From NCBI GenBank assembly GCA_030280995.1, contig JASXTE010000015.1, positions 6,125,001-6,189,000 of the forward strand: a stretch of DNA of 64,000 bases, read 5' to 3'. Positions 55,748-64,000 of the stretch are shown here, piece by piece. The notes beneath the pieces are model-generated. The model saw nothing but the letters and a program-made list of their open reading frames with translations. It ran no database searches and had not been told where the DNA came from. The stretch is from Hemileia vastatrix (Eukaryota > Basidiomycota > Pucciniomycetes > Pucciniales > Zaghouaniaceae). Numbering within the stretch: the stretch's first letter is position 1; every line of letters begins with the position of its first letter. A program made the translations under genes and the position numbers.

Positions 55748-56440
55748 ATGTCATCCAAAGAACTTGTCGCTCCATGTGAACTCTGCGCTCGATACCAGGA
55801 ACCTTGTTTAATGTCCAACCCTAATCTTCCTGGCAGAACAGCTTGCGACTTATGCCATGTGAAAAAAGTCAAATGCAACCGGCCAATAGTTCCTTCTAAA
55901 ACAAACGTATATTTAGGACCAGCAGCTCTCCCTGATCCCTCAACTTCTAAAAAGCGATCCAAAATTCCTGTCTTCTTAAAACGAATAAGATCAAAAACAG
56001 CTTCAAAAGTTCAATCTTCATCAATGGATCCCGGCCTAATTTTGCCTTCACAAGATCCTAATCTTATAACGCCAGTACCCACAACTAACTTTGCTGAGAC
56101 TATGTTTCCTGGCTCTAAGTGTAAGACCCTATTTATCTTACTAAAAAAAACTTTTAATCAAAATTGACTAAACCTATGACTTAATAACATATTTGAACTT
56201 CTAGCTGTTGAAATAACCAACACTGATGATGTTGGTAGAGTGAAGACGGACTATATCAATCATTACCCAAATTTTCATCGCTATCTTTTTCTTGACTTTA
56301 CTAATGAGTTGAAACAAAAAATGCTGGCCTATTTTCAAGAAACTCCAGCTAATAACCATGAAGACCTCATGAAAAGAAGAATTTTAATGCAAAGCTTTGA
56401 TAATGATGTTGAACAATTTCAAAGAAATTATCTTTTCTAA
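55748..56440 (+). CDS. Zinc-cluster protein encoded antisense within GypE2
   Basis: Two exons, 55748-56120 and 56205-56440, 202 residues. Intron 56121-56204 (84 bp) has GTAAGA, a branch-like GACTAAAC and CTAG, and joins the two open frames in phase. Residues 10-44 contain C-x2-C-x6-C-x12-C-x2-C-x6-C (CELCARYQEPC ... CDLCHVKKVKC), a fungal Zn2Cys6-type pattern with the basic residues in the second half. Then a Ser/Pro-rich middle with KKRSK and FLKRIRSK basic patches, and a C-terminal HYPNFHRYLFLDFTNELKQ helix. No stop or shift. Sits 124 bp from the LTR on the strand opposite pol. Probably nuclear; target unknown. Confidence 0.75.
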
Positions 56441-59107
56441 CAGTATAACTTGATAAAATTTTGTTTTTGCTTGGTCTTCTTAAACTTTCAACATAAATGA
56501 TCTTTTCTTTCTTCTCTGGCTTGATATAACATAAAATAAAATAATATAAATCTTGTGATGATTCCACTACTGAGAGCAAGGTTTGAATCCCTTCAGACTC
56601 CCATATACCAGTCTTCCTTCTTGTCACAGCATTGAGAGAGTGGATCTTCCTATGAGCCGAATACTCCTGATTCCAACCTCATAGGGCCCCCCACTGAGCC
56701 GAATTCTATGATTCCAATCTCGCCATAAGGTCCTCCAAGCTTCACACCAAAATTGGCCTAACACTGAGGCACTAAAAAAAATCATTCCCTAAAATCCAAC
56801 TACCATCCTAACTTCTGATTCCTTCATCACAATTTTCAAACTTTGCTGTACAGCAAACCCATAAAATACTTTTGCCAGGCTTCCAATAATAATATTAACT
56901 TTAGACCATGTTAAAGCGCCACAAATTTCACCTAATTAACCATTATGCTTTCCTTAGCATCATCACCACCTAAAATTTTAACCTCCTAAAGCTTATCAGC
57001 ACCCAATTCCAGAAATAATTGAATAACCAGTTTAGAGTCTTAGTGGACAGTGATAAATTAAAAGATTGAATTGAGTTATCCAAACAAGATTGACGTTCCA
57101 GTTTAAAGTCTTACTGGACCAAACATATAATCGATTGCCAGTTTATGGTCTTGGTGGACCAAAGATCGTTTAGGTGCATAAATAACTTGAAATATTCCTA
57201 AATAAGGCCTAGGCTTGACCAAAGATTGAATAAATTTGATAATCCAGTTTAATGTCATAGTGGACCAAACATTTGATCGACAAGTAATCCAGTTTAAGGT
57301 CATGGTGGACCCAACACTTGATAATAGTCCAGTTTAAGGTCTTGGTGGACCTAACATTTGATAACACTCCAGTTTAAGGTCTTGGTGGACCTATCATTTG
57401 ATTTATATAAAAAAAATCCGTCTCCAAAAATATCCATAAAATCTTGAAAATCCTTGAAATTCAGTTTAAAGTCTTGAAGGACTAACAGCTCCAATATAAA
57501 ATCTTTAATGAAAGTCTTGAAAATTAGCCAGTTTAGAGTCTTGGAGGACTAACAGCTACAAAATTTGTATAAAAAAAAAACTTAAAGAACGTCTTGAACA
57601 GTAGCCAGTTTAAAGTCTTGGTGGACTAACAGCTCCAAAATTTGTATAAAAACCTTAAGGAAAGTCGTGAAAAGTAGCCAGTTTAAAGTCATGGAGGACT
57701 AACAGATCCAAAATATGTATAAAAAACCTTAAAGAACGTCTTGCACAGTAGCCAGTTTAAAGTCTTGGAGGACTAAACAGATGTCTTGAAGTAAAATCCC
57801 ATAGGTATTGAGTTCCCCTAGACCCTGTTTCCTGTCTAAACTATATGAATAAACTAAAAAGAATGATGACTGAAAAATAAAACTAGGAAATATAATAATA
57901 ATTTTGATTTAATTAATTTTTTTTTTTTTTATTTTTATTTTTATTTTTTTTTTATTTTTTTATTTTTTTATTTTATTTTTTTTTTTAATTTAAATTTGTT
58001 TTTTTTTATTTTTTTTTATTTTAATTTTTTATTTTATTTTATTTTATTTTATTTTATTTTTATTTTTATTTTTTTTAGTTTTTTTTAATTTTAATTTTAA
58101 TTTTGTTTTTAATTTAAAATAAAAGATTTTAGAAAAGATAGTTTTTGAAATAAAAGATAAAATTTAATTTTTAAAGAAAGATAAACGAATGTGAAAAGAA
58201 AGATAAAAAAGTAATAATAATTTTTAAAATAAAATTTTAAAAGATGCCCCCCGGCCATTTGATGAGCCGTACCCTCGACATCATACCCACATCCAAGTGC
58301 AACTTGATGTGGTTACACAATTTTGAGAAATTGAAAGAAAAGAAAATAAAAGAAAGTTTTTAGAAGATAATTTTTATAATGATGATCACTGGGTGGGCTC
58401 CCTCCAATTTATAAAAATGATTAGAGACCACCAGTGAGCATCACCTTTACAATAATTCATAATATATATTAAAGAAAAGAAATCACAATCTAACATAAAA
58501 AATAAAAAACAAAATAAAATAAAAAGAATCTTGAATCCGGCGTTGAGAGCGGTGTCTCTTGATTCGTTCCAGTTTATAGTCTTAGTGGACTTCCTAAAAT
58601 TAAAAGACAAATCCAGGATTCAACTAGAAACAGGGAAAATTTTGGAAACGAACATTATGGGGTAATTGTGTATAGAGCAGCCAGCCCATCAATTACCCCC
58701 ACACTTGCCAATATTAAATTAAGAAGGTTCCCCTGTGAACACTTCTTCCAATAAATTTCAAAATTTTTCCAACACTATCTTCACCCATATTTTAAGAATT
58801 TTTAATTTTGAAAATTTTCAATGAAGGTTTTCTCGCATTTCGTTATGTTTCATCACAGTTTCGTTGCCCATATGCAGTGTAACGATAGTAAAGTATTTTT
58901 TTATAAAAATAAGAAGATAGTTTATACTCGTTGCGGAGGTATCCATAAAATTTCGTAGATATCATAGTTTATCCTCATTGCGGAGGTATAAAATTTGATA
59001 AATGTCATTAAAATTGTAGTTTATCCTCATTTCGGAGTTATCCATATAATTTCATAAATGTCATAGTTTATCCTCATTGCGGAGGAAGACTTCGGCACTC
59101 CTGGTGC
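56441..59107 (-). other. GypE2 3' region with dispersed stem-loop motifs
   Basis: Collinear with 51000-53586. About 12 CAGTTTA stem-loops at 57026-57780, one at 58569-58591, and four to five CCTC/GAGG types at 58918-59090. Also an irregular poly-T/ATTTT tract (57910-58105) and the same two larger hairpins as in GypE1 (58287-58312; 58381-58442). No ORF supported. Confidence 0.75.
57026..57780. repeat. Array of CAGTTTA stem-loop motifs (GypE2)
   Basis: Includes GGTC TTGGTG GACC (about 57141, 57333, 57373), GGTC ATGGTG GACC (about 57298), AGTC TTGAAG GACT (about 57468) and AGTC ATGGAG GACT (about 57689). Same orientation as in GypE1. Confidence 0.85.
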
Positions 59108-59176
59108 CTCTAGGATAGAACCGTTTCACTTGATCGGCTGCTACCCTCTTCTTTAATACTACTCCATCCAACTCTT

Positions 59177-59842
59177 CTAGCACATATGAACCTCGGAAAC
59201 TTGCTCCTTGATTTTATACGGTCCATTCCACCTATCTGCAAACATCTTTCCCCACTGGCTTTCCAAACTTCTATTATACACCAGGACCATATCTCCTGGG
59301 TTCAAAGGTTTCCTTAATCGATGTGCCAACCGATCATCCCAATATCTAACTGATTGATTTTGGATCTTCATCATCCGCAAATATGCCTTTTCTAAATATT
59401 CTTCTTTCTTTTCTAGCTGCATCATTCTTGCACACAATAATTCTTCAGTAGTTTTGACCGTGTCCCAGTCAACTCCAAGATATGATTCAGCTTCTAAATC
59501 AACCGGTAAAACTGCTTTCTGTCCAAAAACAAGTTCATAAGGTGAAAATCCGGTCGTCCTTTTGGCAGTGATTCGATCAGCAAATAGAACTAAAGGTAAA
59601 TAGTGCCTCCACTTTTCGGCACTTGTCCCACACATTTTAACTAAAGCATCCTTAATAACTTGATGCCCTCTTTCAACCATGCCTTCAGCTTCAGGATAAT
59701 ATGGGGTTGCTACCCTAACCTTTGATCCAACTTTCAATACGGCCTCTTTAAACTCTGTCCCAAATTCAGGACCTCCATCTACCTTTACCAACTTCATCAC
59801 CCCATACCTATATACCCAATTATTCAAAAAAAATTCTGCCAC
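59177..59842 (-). pseudogene. GypE2 integrase core (C-terminal part)
   Basis: 221 codons after a 1-nt insertion: VDGGPEFGTEFKEAV (second Asp), YYPEAEGMVERGHQVI (Glu), KRTTGFSPYELVFGQK, RWNGPYKIKEQV (GPY/F). A second 1-nt change near 59195 removes the last residues (KRFYPRG is encoded at 59108-59140). Confidence 0.88.
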
Positions 59843-60767
59843 ATTTTTTGGCAGTTAAATTAATAAGAGGCGCTGCCTCTACCCAACCAGATAAATCATC
59901 TCTGGCCACAATTAAATATTTATACCGTCCCTCTTTTATATGAATGGCATCTAAACTAACTCTTCCAAAGAGCGTATATTCACCGGTTGCGCGTCCAGGT
60001 TCTTTTGGCCTTAAATAACTTCGTCTTTGACATTCTTCGCATGACTGAACCCACTGTTTAACAGCCATCTTCATTCCAGGCCACCAAAATCGATCAGAAA
60101 TTCTTCTAAACGTTTCTCCAACGCCTCTATGCCCGAGATCTTCATGCAGTGATTTCAAAACTAATTCTTGCCCCTTCTGTTGAGTTATAACTACTTGAGG
60201 ATTTGGATACCTCCTCCTCATTAAACGTTGACCAGATAGGTAAAACGTAGATGACTTCCTCTTGATAGCCACCCATTCATCGTCTTCACACTCTTCTGGC
60301 CTCTCTAAAGTCAACAAATATTTGACTAACAAAAAATAAAAACCAGTCTGACCCCAGACTTCATCTTGAAAATCGATTAATATAACATCAATAGGGACTT
60401 CTCTATCACCAATATCACCTGCACATGAATGAGCCAATAATCGTTGACCCCTAAATAAATCTTTAATCGAGCTATGTCGTCGTTTTTCTTCTGAACCTTT
60501 GGATCCTTCGTAAACCGTATTTGAAAATACCTCTTTCTCTTTATCCACCCTTTTATTTAAATTCTCTAATTCTCCAACATATACACCATTCCTTAATTTA
60601 CTACTATCCCACACTACCAATCCATCTTCCTCTACATACACCACATCTTCTTCTACCTCCTTCCTACCGAATTTATCTACACCTTTTCCAACACCTTTAT
60701 TAACATAAAAACTATTTTCCAGTTTATCCTCTTGGTGGAGGTCATCATCATCATAATCTAAACACAA
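59820..60767 (-). pseudogene. GypE2 connection region, integrase zinc finger and first core segment
   Basis: In frame with the RT segment and separated from it only by TAA at 60861-60863. An acidic stretch containing DLHQEDKLEN (encoded by a stem-loop motif at about 60718), a variable Lys/Glu-rich part, then SLHEDLGHRGVGETFRRISD with the finger His, WVQSCEECQRRSYL with its Cys pair, and GEYTLFGRVSLDAIH with the first catalytic Asp. Ends in a frameshift where the T run is one base longer than in GypE1. Confidence 0.87.
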
Positions 60768-60860
60768 TAGTCCTGCCAGTTTAACCTCATGGGGGAGGTA
60801 TGGAAAGTCTTCAGCTCCTTTAGTGCTGGCTTTGATAATAGGTATATCTTCATCGAACTC

Positions 60861-62471
60861 TTATGAGTCTGAATCTTCTTCAGTGGGTGGTCTCCTTGAT
60901 AAACCATCTGGCATAGTAAAAGTCTTGCCAGGCTTATAAACTAAATCAAACGAAAAATGTTGAATAAAAGCTACCCATCTCGTCATGGGTGCGTTCGGTA
61001 AACTTGGGGAATTAATCATCTTGATTAACGATTTCGCATCCACTTGCAACTCAAAATGTTGCCCCCACAAAATATGCTGAAGTTTCTTCAGTATTTTTGC
61101 CACACCACATAATTCCAATTTTGGTTGAGAATATCTTGATTCGACCTCAGTAAATACTACAGATTCATACCTAACTGGCCTGATGTAACCAGCTTTATCC
61201 ATCTGAGACAAAACCGCCCCAGCTGCAACCTGACTTGAATCAACTGCTAAACAAATTTTACCAGCTTCTTTTCCATAATCCAACTTGTGCAGGACTAAAT
61301 CCTTCCCTACAACCTCCTTCAACTTCACAAACGCCTTCTCACACTCTTCATCCCACTCCCAGTCTGCATCCTTTCTTGTTAACCGTCTCAATGGAGCTGC
61401 CAATGAAGAAAAGTCCTTAATAAACATTCTAACATATACGCAAACGCCTAAAAACCCTCTAACTTCGGTCGTATTCTTGGGTCTTGGCCAGGACTGAATT
61501 TTGTTAACTTTCTTCTTGGACATAATCCTACCCTCTCTACATACCACATGGCCTAATATTTCTAAGGCTGGCACACAACAGGAAAATTTTGAACCTGAAA
61601 TAGTTAAACCAGCCTCTTCAATTCGAAACAAGATTCTTTCTAATGTAATTGCAAACTCCCAAATGAATTTGCGCATCCCGGGATTCTCTTCCAACACCTG
61701 GTTATCATAGTCGGTTGTTGGTCCCTTCATTCCTCCATCATCTATAAAGATTTCAGCATATTGTGGAATTTCGTCTTGAAGGATCCAAGCCATCTGAGCT
61801 TGATAAACTGCAACTGAATTTGTCGCTCCTTGAGGTAATCTTGTTAACTGTAAACGTCCTAGTGGTGTATCGAATGTAGTGAGAGGCCTTGAGTCCAGAT
61901 GTAACTCTCTCTCATCATATCCACCCATAATATCTCCCAAACCATAACACACTCTCCCTGCAAACGCTTCAACAAACTCCTCAGCACTAGGTGGTATCCC
62001 AGCATCCTTTATTGTAACCCTATTTAATTCCCTAAGATCATGAACAACTCTAAGCTTGCCATTCGGTTTCTTGATACAAAATACCGGACTAGAATAACTT
62101 GACATTGATTGCTCATACAGTCCAGTGCGTATCCGTTCTCTGACAACTTCAATATAGGCTTCTTTTAATGCAGCCGGAATAGGAATCGGTTTCTGCTGCC
62201 ACGGTTCATGACATACCACAGGAATCTTGTAAGGCTCCCCATAGGAATGCTTCAACACACCCCTCTCCTCTTCTACAAAAGCAATGGCCTTCTCTCGCTT
62301 GACCATCACATCCAACAACAACTTCTTCTCTTCTCCAGACAACCAACCATCAGGTCCAAAATTAACAACACCCAGTCTCTCAAAAGTGATTCTTGACGTC
62401 TCAGAAAATTCAGGCGGATTCTTTACCAAGGGACTTTCATAAGGATCTCTTGATAACCTTGGTCTTCTCAA
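60861..62471 (-). pseudogene. GypE2 reverse transcriptase and RNase H
   Basis: 536 codons. RT: SSPVFCIKKPNGKLRVVHDL, GLGDIMGGYDE with first Asp near residue 179, LTRLPQGATNSVAVYQ, EIFIDDGGMKGP with the Asp pair at ~244-245 (FIDD rather than the usual YxDD). Thumb: VRGFLGVCVYVRMFIKDF. RNase H: LAVDSSQVAAGAVLSQ, YSQPKLELCGVAKIL, LQVDAKSLIKMI. The frame is open beyond both ends except for single stops at 60861 and 62511. The unusual FIDDGG form and the lack of a chromodomain set this family apart from GypA-D. Confidence 0.9.
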
Positions 62472-62510
62472 AGATGGATTTAATTCAGCAGGTAGCGGCT
62501 CATTAATAGG

Positions 62511-63269
62511 TCAAACTTTATTTTCTACTTTCTTATATTTGGCTGCGTCCACATCTAAATTAACTTGAGGTAAAACATTTTCTTTTGTATCGCCATTAAA
62601 ACTTTCATCAAATGAATCTTCTTCATCGCCAGAATCAGAATAAGAAAAATTAGAAAAATATTTTATTTCATTTTTAAATTTTACCCTTTTCTCCTTTCCC
62701 TCGTCTAATTTATAAACAGATTTTCCAACACCTTTGCTTCCCTTATCCAACATTAAATCACCTGTAAAGAAAGTCGGCAGTTTAACCTCTTGCTGGAGAA
62801 CCGGAATTGAATTTTCACAAAATTTATTTTTTTGTGTTTTAATTATACTGAGATTTTTTATTGGATTTAGATAAGATTTTCGCAGTTTACCCTCTTGCTG
62901 GAGGTCCGTAATAGAAGGAGATAATTGCAGTTTAACCTCTTGCTGGAGGTCTAAAATAGAAGGTGATAATTGCAGTTTAACCTCTTGCTGGGGGCCTAAA
63001 ATAGAAGGTGATAATTGCAGTTTAACCTCTTGCTGGAGGCCTAAAATAGAAGGTGATAATTGCAGTTTAACCTCTTGCTGGAGGCCACAAAACATACCCT
63101 TCCAATTTTTATCCAACCTAATTTGGCCCATTTTGCCTTTTTCACCGTTTTTAAATTTAATAGAAAAACCGGGTAAATCCAATAAACATATAGAAAAGTC
63201 CATAACATATTTGCACTCCAAAGTAATATTAACAGAAAATAATTGAGAATCCACTTGAATTATCTCCAA
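62511..63269 (-). pseudogene. GypE2 protease-RT linker with 15-residue repeats
   Basis: 252 codons, same frame as RT, ended by a TGA. Residues ~85-140 hold four to five tandem copies of a 15-residue unit LQQEVKLQLSPSILG, each LQQEVKL encoded by one CAGTTTA stem-loop motif; one more copy (VLQQEVKL) is encoded near 62780. The N-terminal part (VNITLECKYVMDFSICLLDL) resembles the second half of a retropepsin-like fold; the C-terminal part is acidic. I know of no function for such repeats. Confidence 0.75.
62778..63090. repeat. 45-bp in-frame tandem repeats built on the stem-loop motif
   Basis: CAGTTTAACCTCTTGCTGGAGG recurs at about 62928, 62973, 63018 and 63063 (period 45 bp), with outlying copies at about 62780 and 62885. 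Stem CCTC/GAGG, loop TTGCTG. Confidence 0.88.
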
Positions 63270-63340
63270 GTGAGATGACCTATTTCAATCCGGGATCTCA
63301 TCCTGAGGAGAGATTACAACATTAGAGTGATCAGCCCCTG

Positions 63341-63958
63341 CTACCCCAAAAAATGAGGGCGTCCATCCCTTTCCAACAAACATAATTCACCAGAAGCCGT
63401 CCGTTTAATATGCCGCTTCTTGGTGCAAACACAACACTGGCACAGAGTAGTAATCCCTGGCCGTGTTTCCCAACCTTCATCTCCAGGAGGCGCTAACCAC
63501 ATATATAACCTCCGCATATCTTCACCAGTGATCTCCAAACTAATCCCCATGCTAGCTTGATACCCTATCCTGGCCTCAAAATCCATCAAAAAAGGACCAC
63601 CAAGAACAGTTTTGACTGCTCCTCTGGCCACATAAAAGTGAACCTTACCAACAGATCCACCAATGCCTAACCTGACATGCTCAGCTGTACCCATCAGCTC
63701 GGTTGCATGCCCTCCAATACCTCTGAGGTTTCCCCCAGTGCCACTTTTAATTGGCAAGCCTATACTTGTAACTTGCTCCAATGAAATTAAATTAATTTGA
63801 GACCCTGAATCGACCAAGGCCTTTACTTCTTTACCATTTAGAGTTACCACCAGGTAACCCAGGGGAGCGGAAAAATGCGTATCTACATCTTCCCCAAACT
63901 TTTCAGCATTTTCACAAATATATTCCACCTCTCCAGTGGAAACCCGACGCCTCGTCAA
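63341..63958 (-). pseudogene. GypE2 aspartic protease region
   Basis: 205 codons. KEVKALVDSGSQINLISLEQ is the retropepsin active site (DSGS), and VKTVLGGPFLMDFEARIGY fits the second conserved ILG..F segment. A Cys pair (CQCCVC) and basic end follow. It is in a different frame from 62511-63269. Gag would lie right of the window; the frame is open to near 63958. Confidence 0.85.
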
Positions 63959-64000
63959 ATGCTTCTTTTGCTTTTCAGCAAGCGCCGGACTAATCGTAAA

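Larger units (their letters stand above)
54519..64000 (-). mobile_element. GypE2, gypsy element inserted in GypE1 integrase, runs off window
   Basis: Left (3') LTR 54519-55624, polypurine tract next to it, antisense zinc-cluster gene, hairpin-rich 3' region, then minus-strand integrase, RNase H, RT, repeat linker and protease up to 64000. Lesions: stops at 62511-62513 and 60861-60863, 1-nt insertion in a T run near 59846, 1-nt loss near 59195, and a frame break between 63269 and 63341. Confidence 0.9.

Noticed and set aside
1..64000. Search for a prokaryote-style system (CRISPR, defence island, toxin-antitoxin, phage)
   Set aside because: Spliceosomal introns, gypsy/copia/LINE content and lack of operons show fungal nuclear DNA. 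The tandem repeats seen have no spacer-repeat structure.

Overview
The window looks like a repeat-dominated piece of a fungal nuclear genome, most likely a rust fungus (Pucciniales; Austropuccinia psidii or a relative is my best guess). The reasons are a very AT-rich background, short spliceosomal introns, stacked Ty1/copia and Ty3/gypsy retrotransposons, a TET/JBP-like oxygenase relic of the kind expanded in basidiomycetes, and one secreted-protein gene of the type common in rusts. This assignment is inferred from memory of families; no search was run.

Layout. (1) 1-16160: a LINE 3' relic was hit by a Ty1/copia element (CopA, minus strand, 496-15772, 5-bp target duplication TTTAC). CopA was then hit by a 1016-bp solo-LTR-like insertion (2674-3689) and by a complete Ty3/gypsy chromovirus (GypA, minus, 3979-12820, target duplication AGTAG). 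(2) 16966-18791: the only convincing host gene, three exons, coding a secreted protein of about 509 residues. (3) 21690-38762: an old gypsy element (GypC, plus, target duplication TTTTA) is interrupted just after its gag start by a young relative (GypB, plus, 23406-32255, target duplication AAAAG). (4) 38763-43141: old AT-rich DNA with a compound palindrome, a decayed TET/JBP-like 2OG-Fe(II) oxygenase gene, a tRNA-like block and an LTR fragment. (5) 43142-49734: a different chromovirus (GypD, minus), with a spliced zinc-cluster gene on the opposite strand beyond its chromodomain. (6) 49735-64000: two nested copies (GypE1, GypE2; minus) of a further gypsy family. GypE1 sits in the gag of GypD, and GypE2 sits in the integrase of GypE1 and runs off the window.

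The most unusual material is in the GypE family. A ~24-nt stem-loop motif recurs about 40 times in one orientation through its 3' region and its coding region, and its 4-bp stem keeps pairing while the bases change (AGTC/GACT, GGTC/GACC, CCTC/GAGG). Its LTR carries an 11-bp tandem array of CCG/CGG palindromes. GypE2 carries an antisense, intron-containing zinc-cluster gene whose cysteine spacing is identical to that of the GypD-associated gene. In the GypA/B/C family the LTR itself carries a conserved membrane-protein-like ORF, and the first ~520 nt of gag is open in two frames.

All retroelement coding regions here are broken to some degree. GypB and GypA are the least damaged (three and two lesions); CopA, GypC and GypD are relics.
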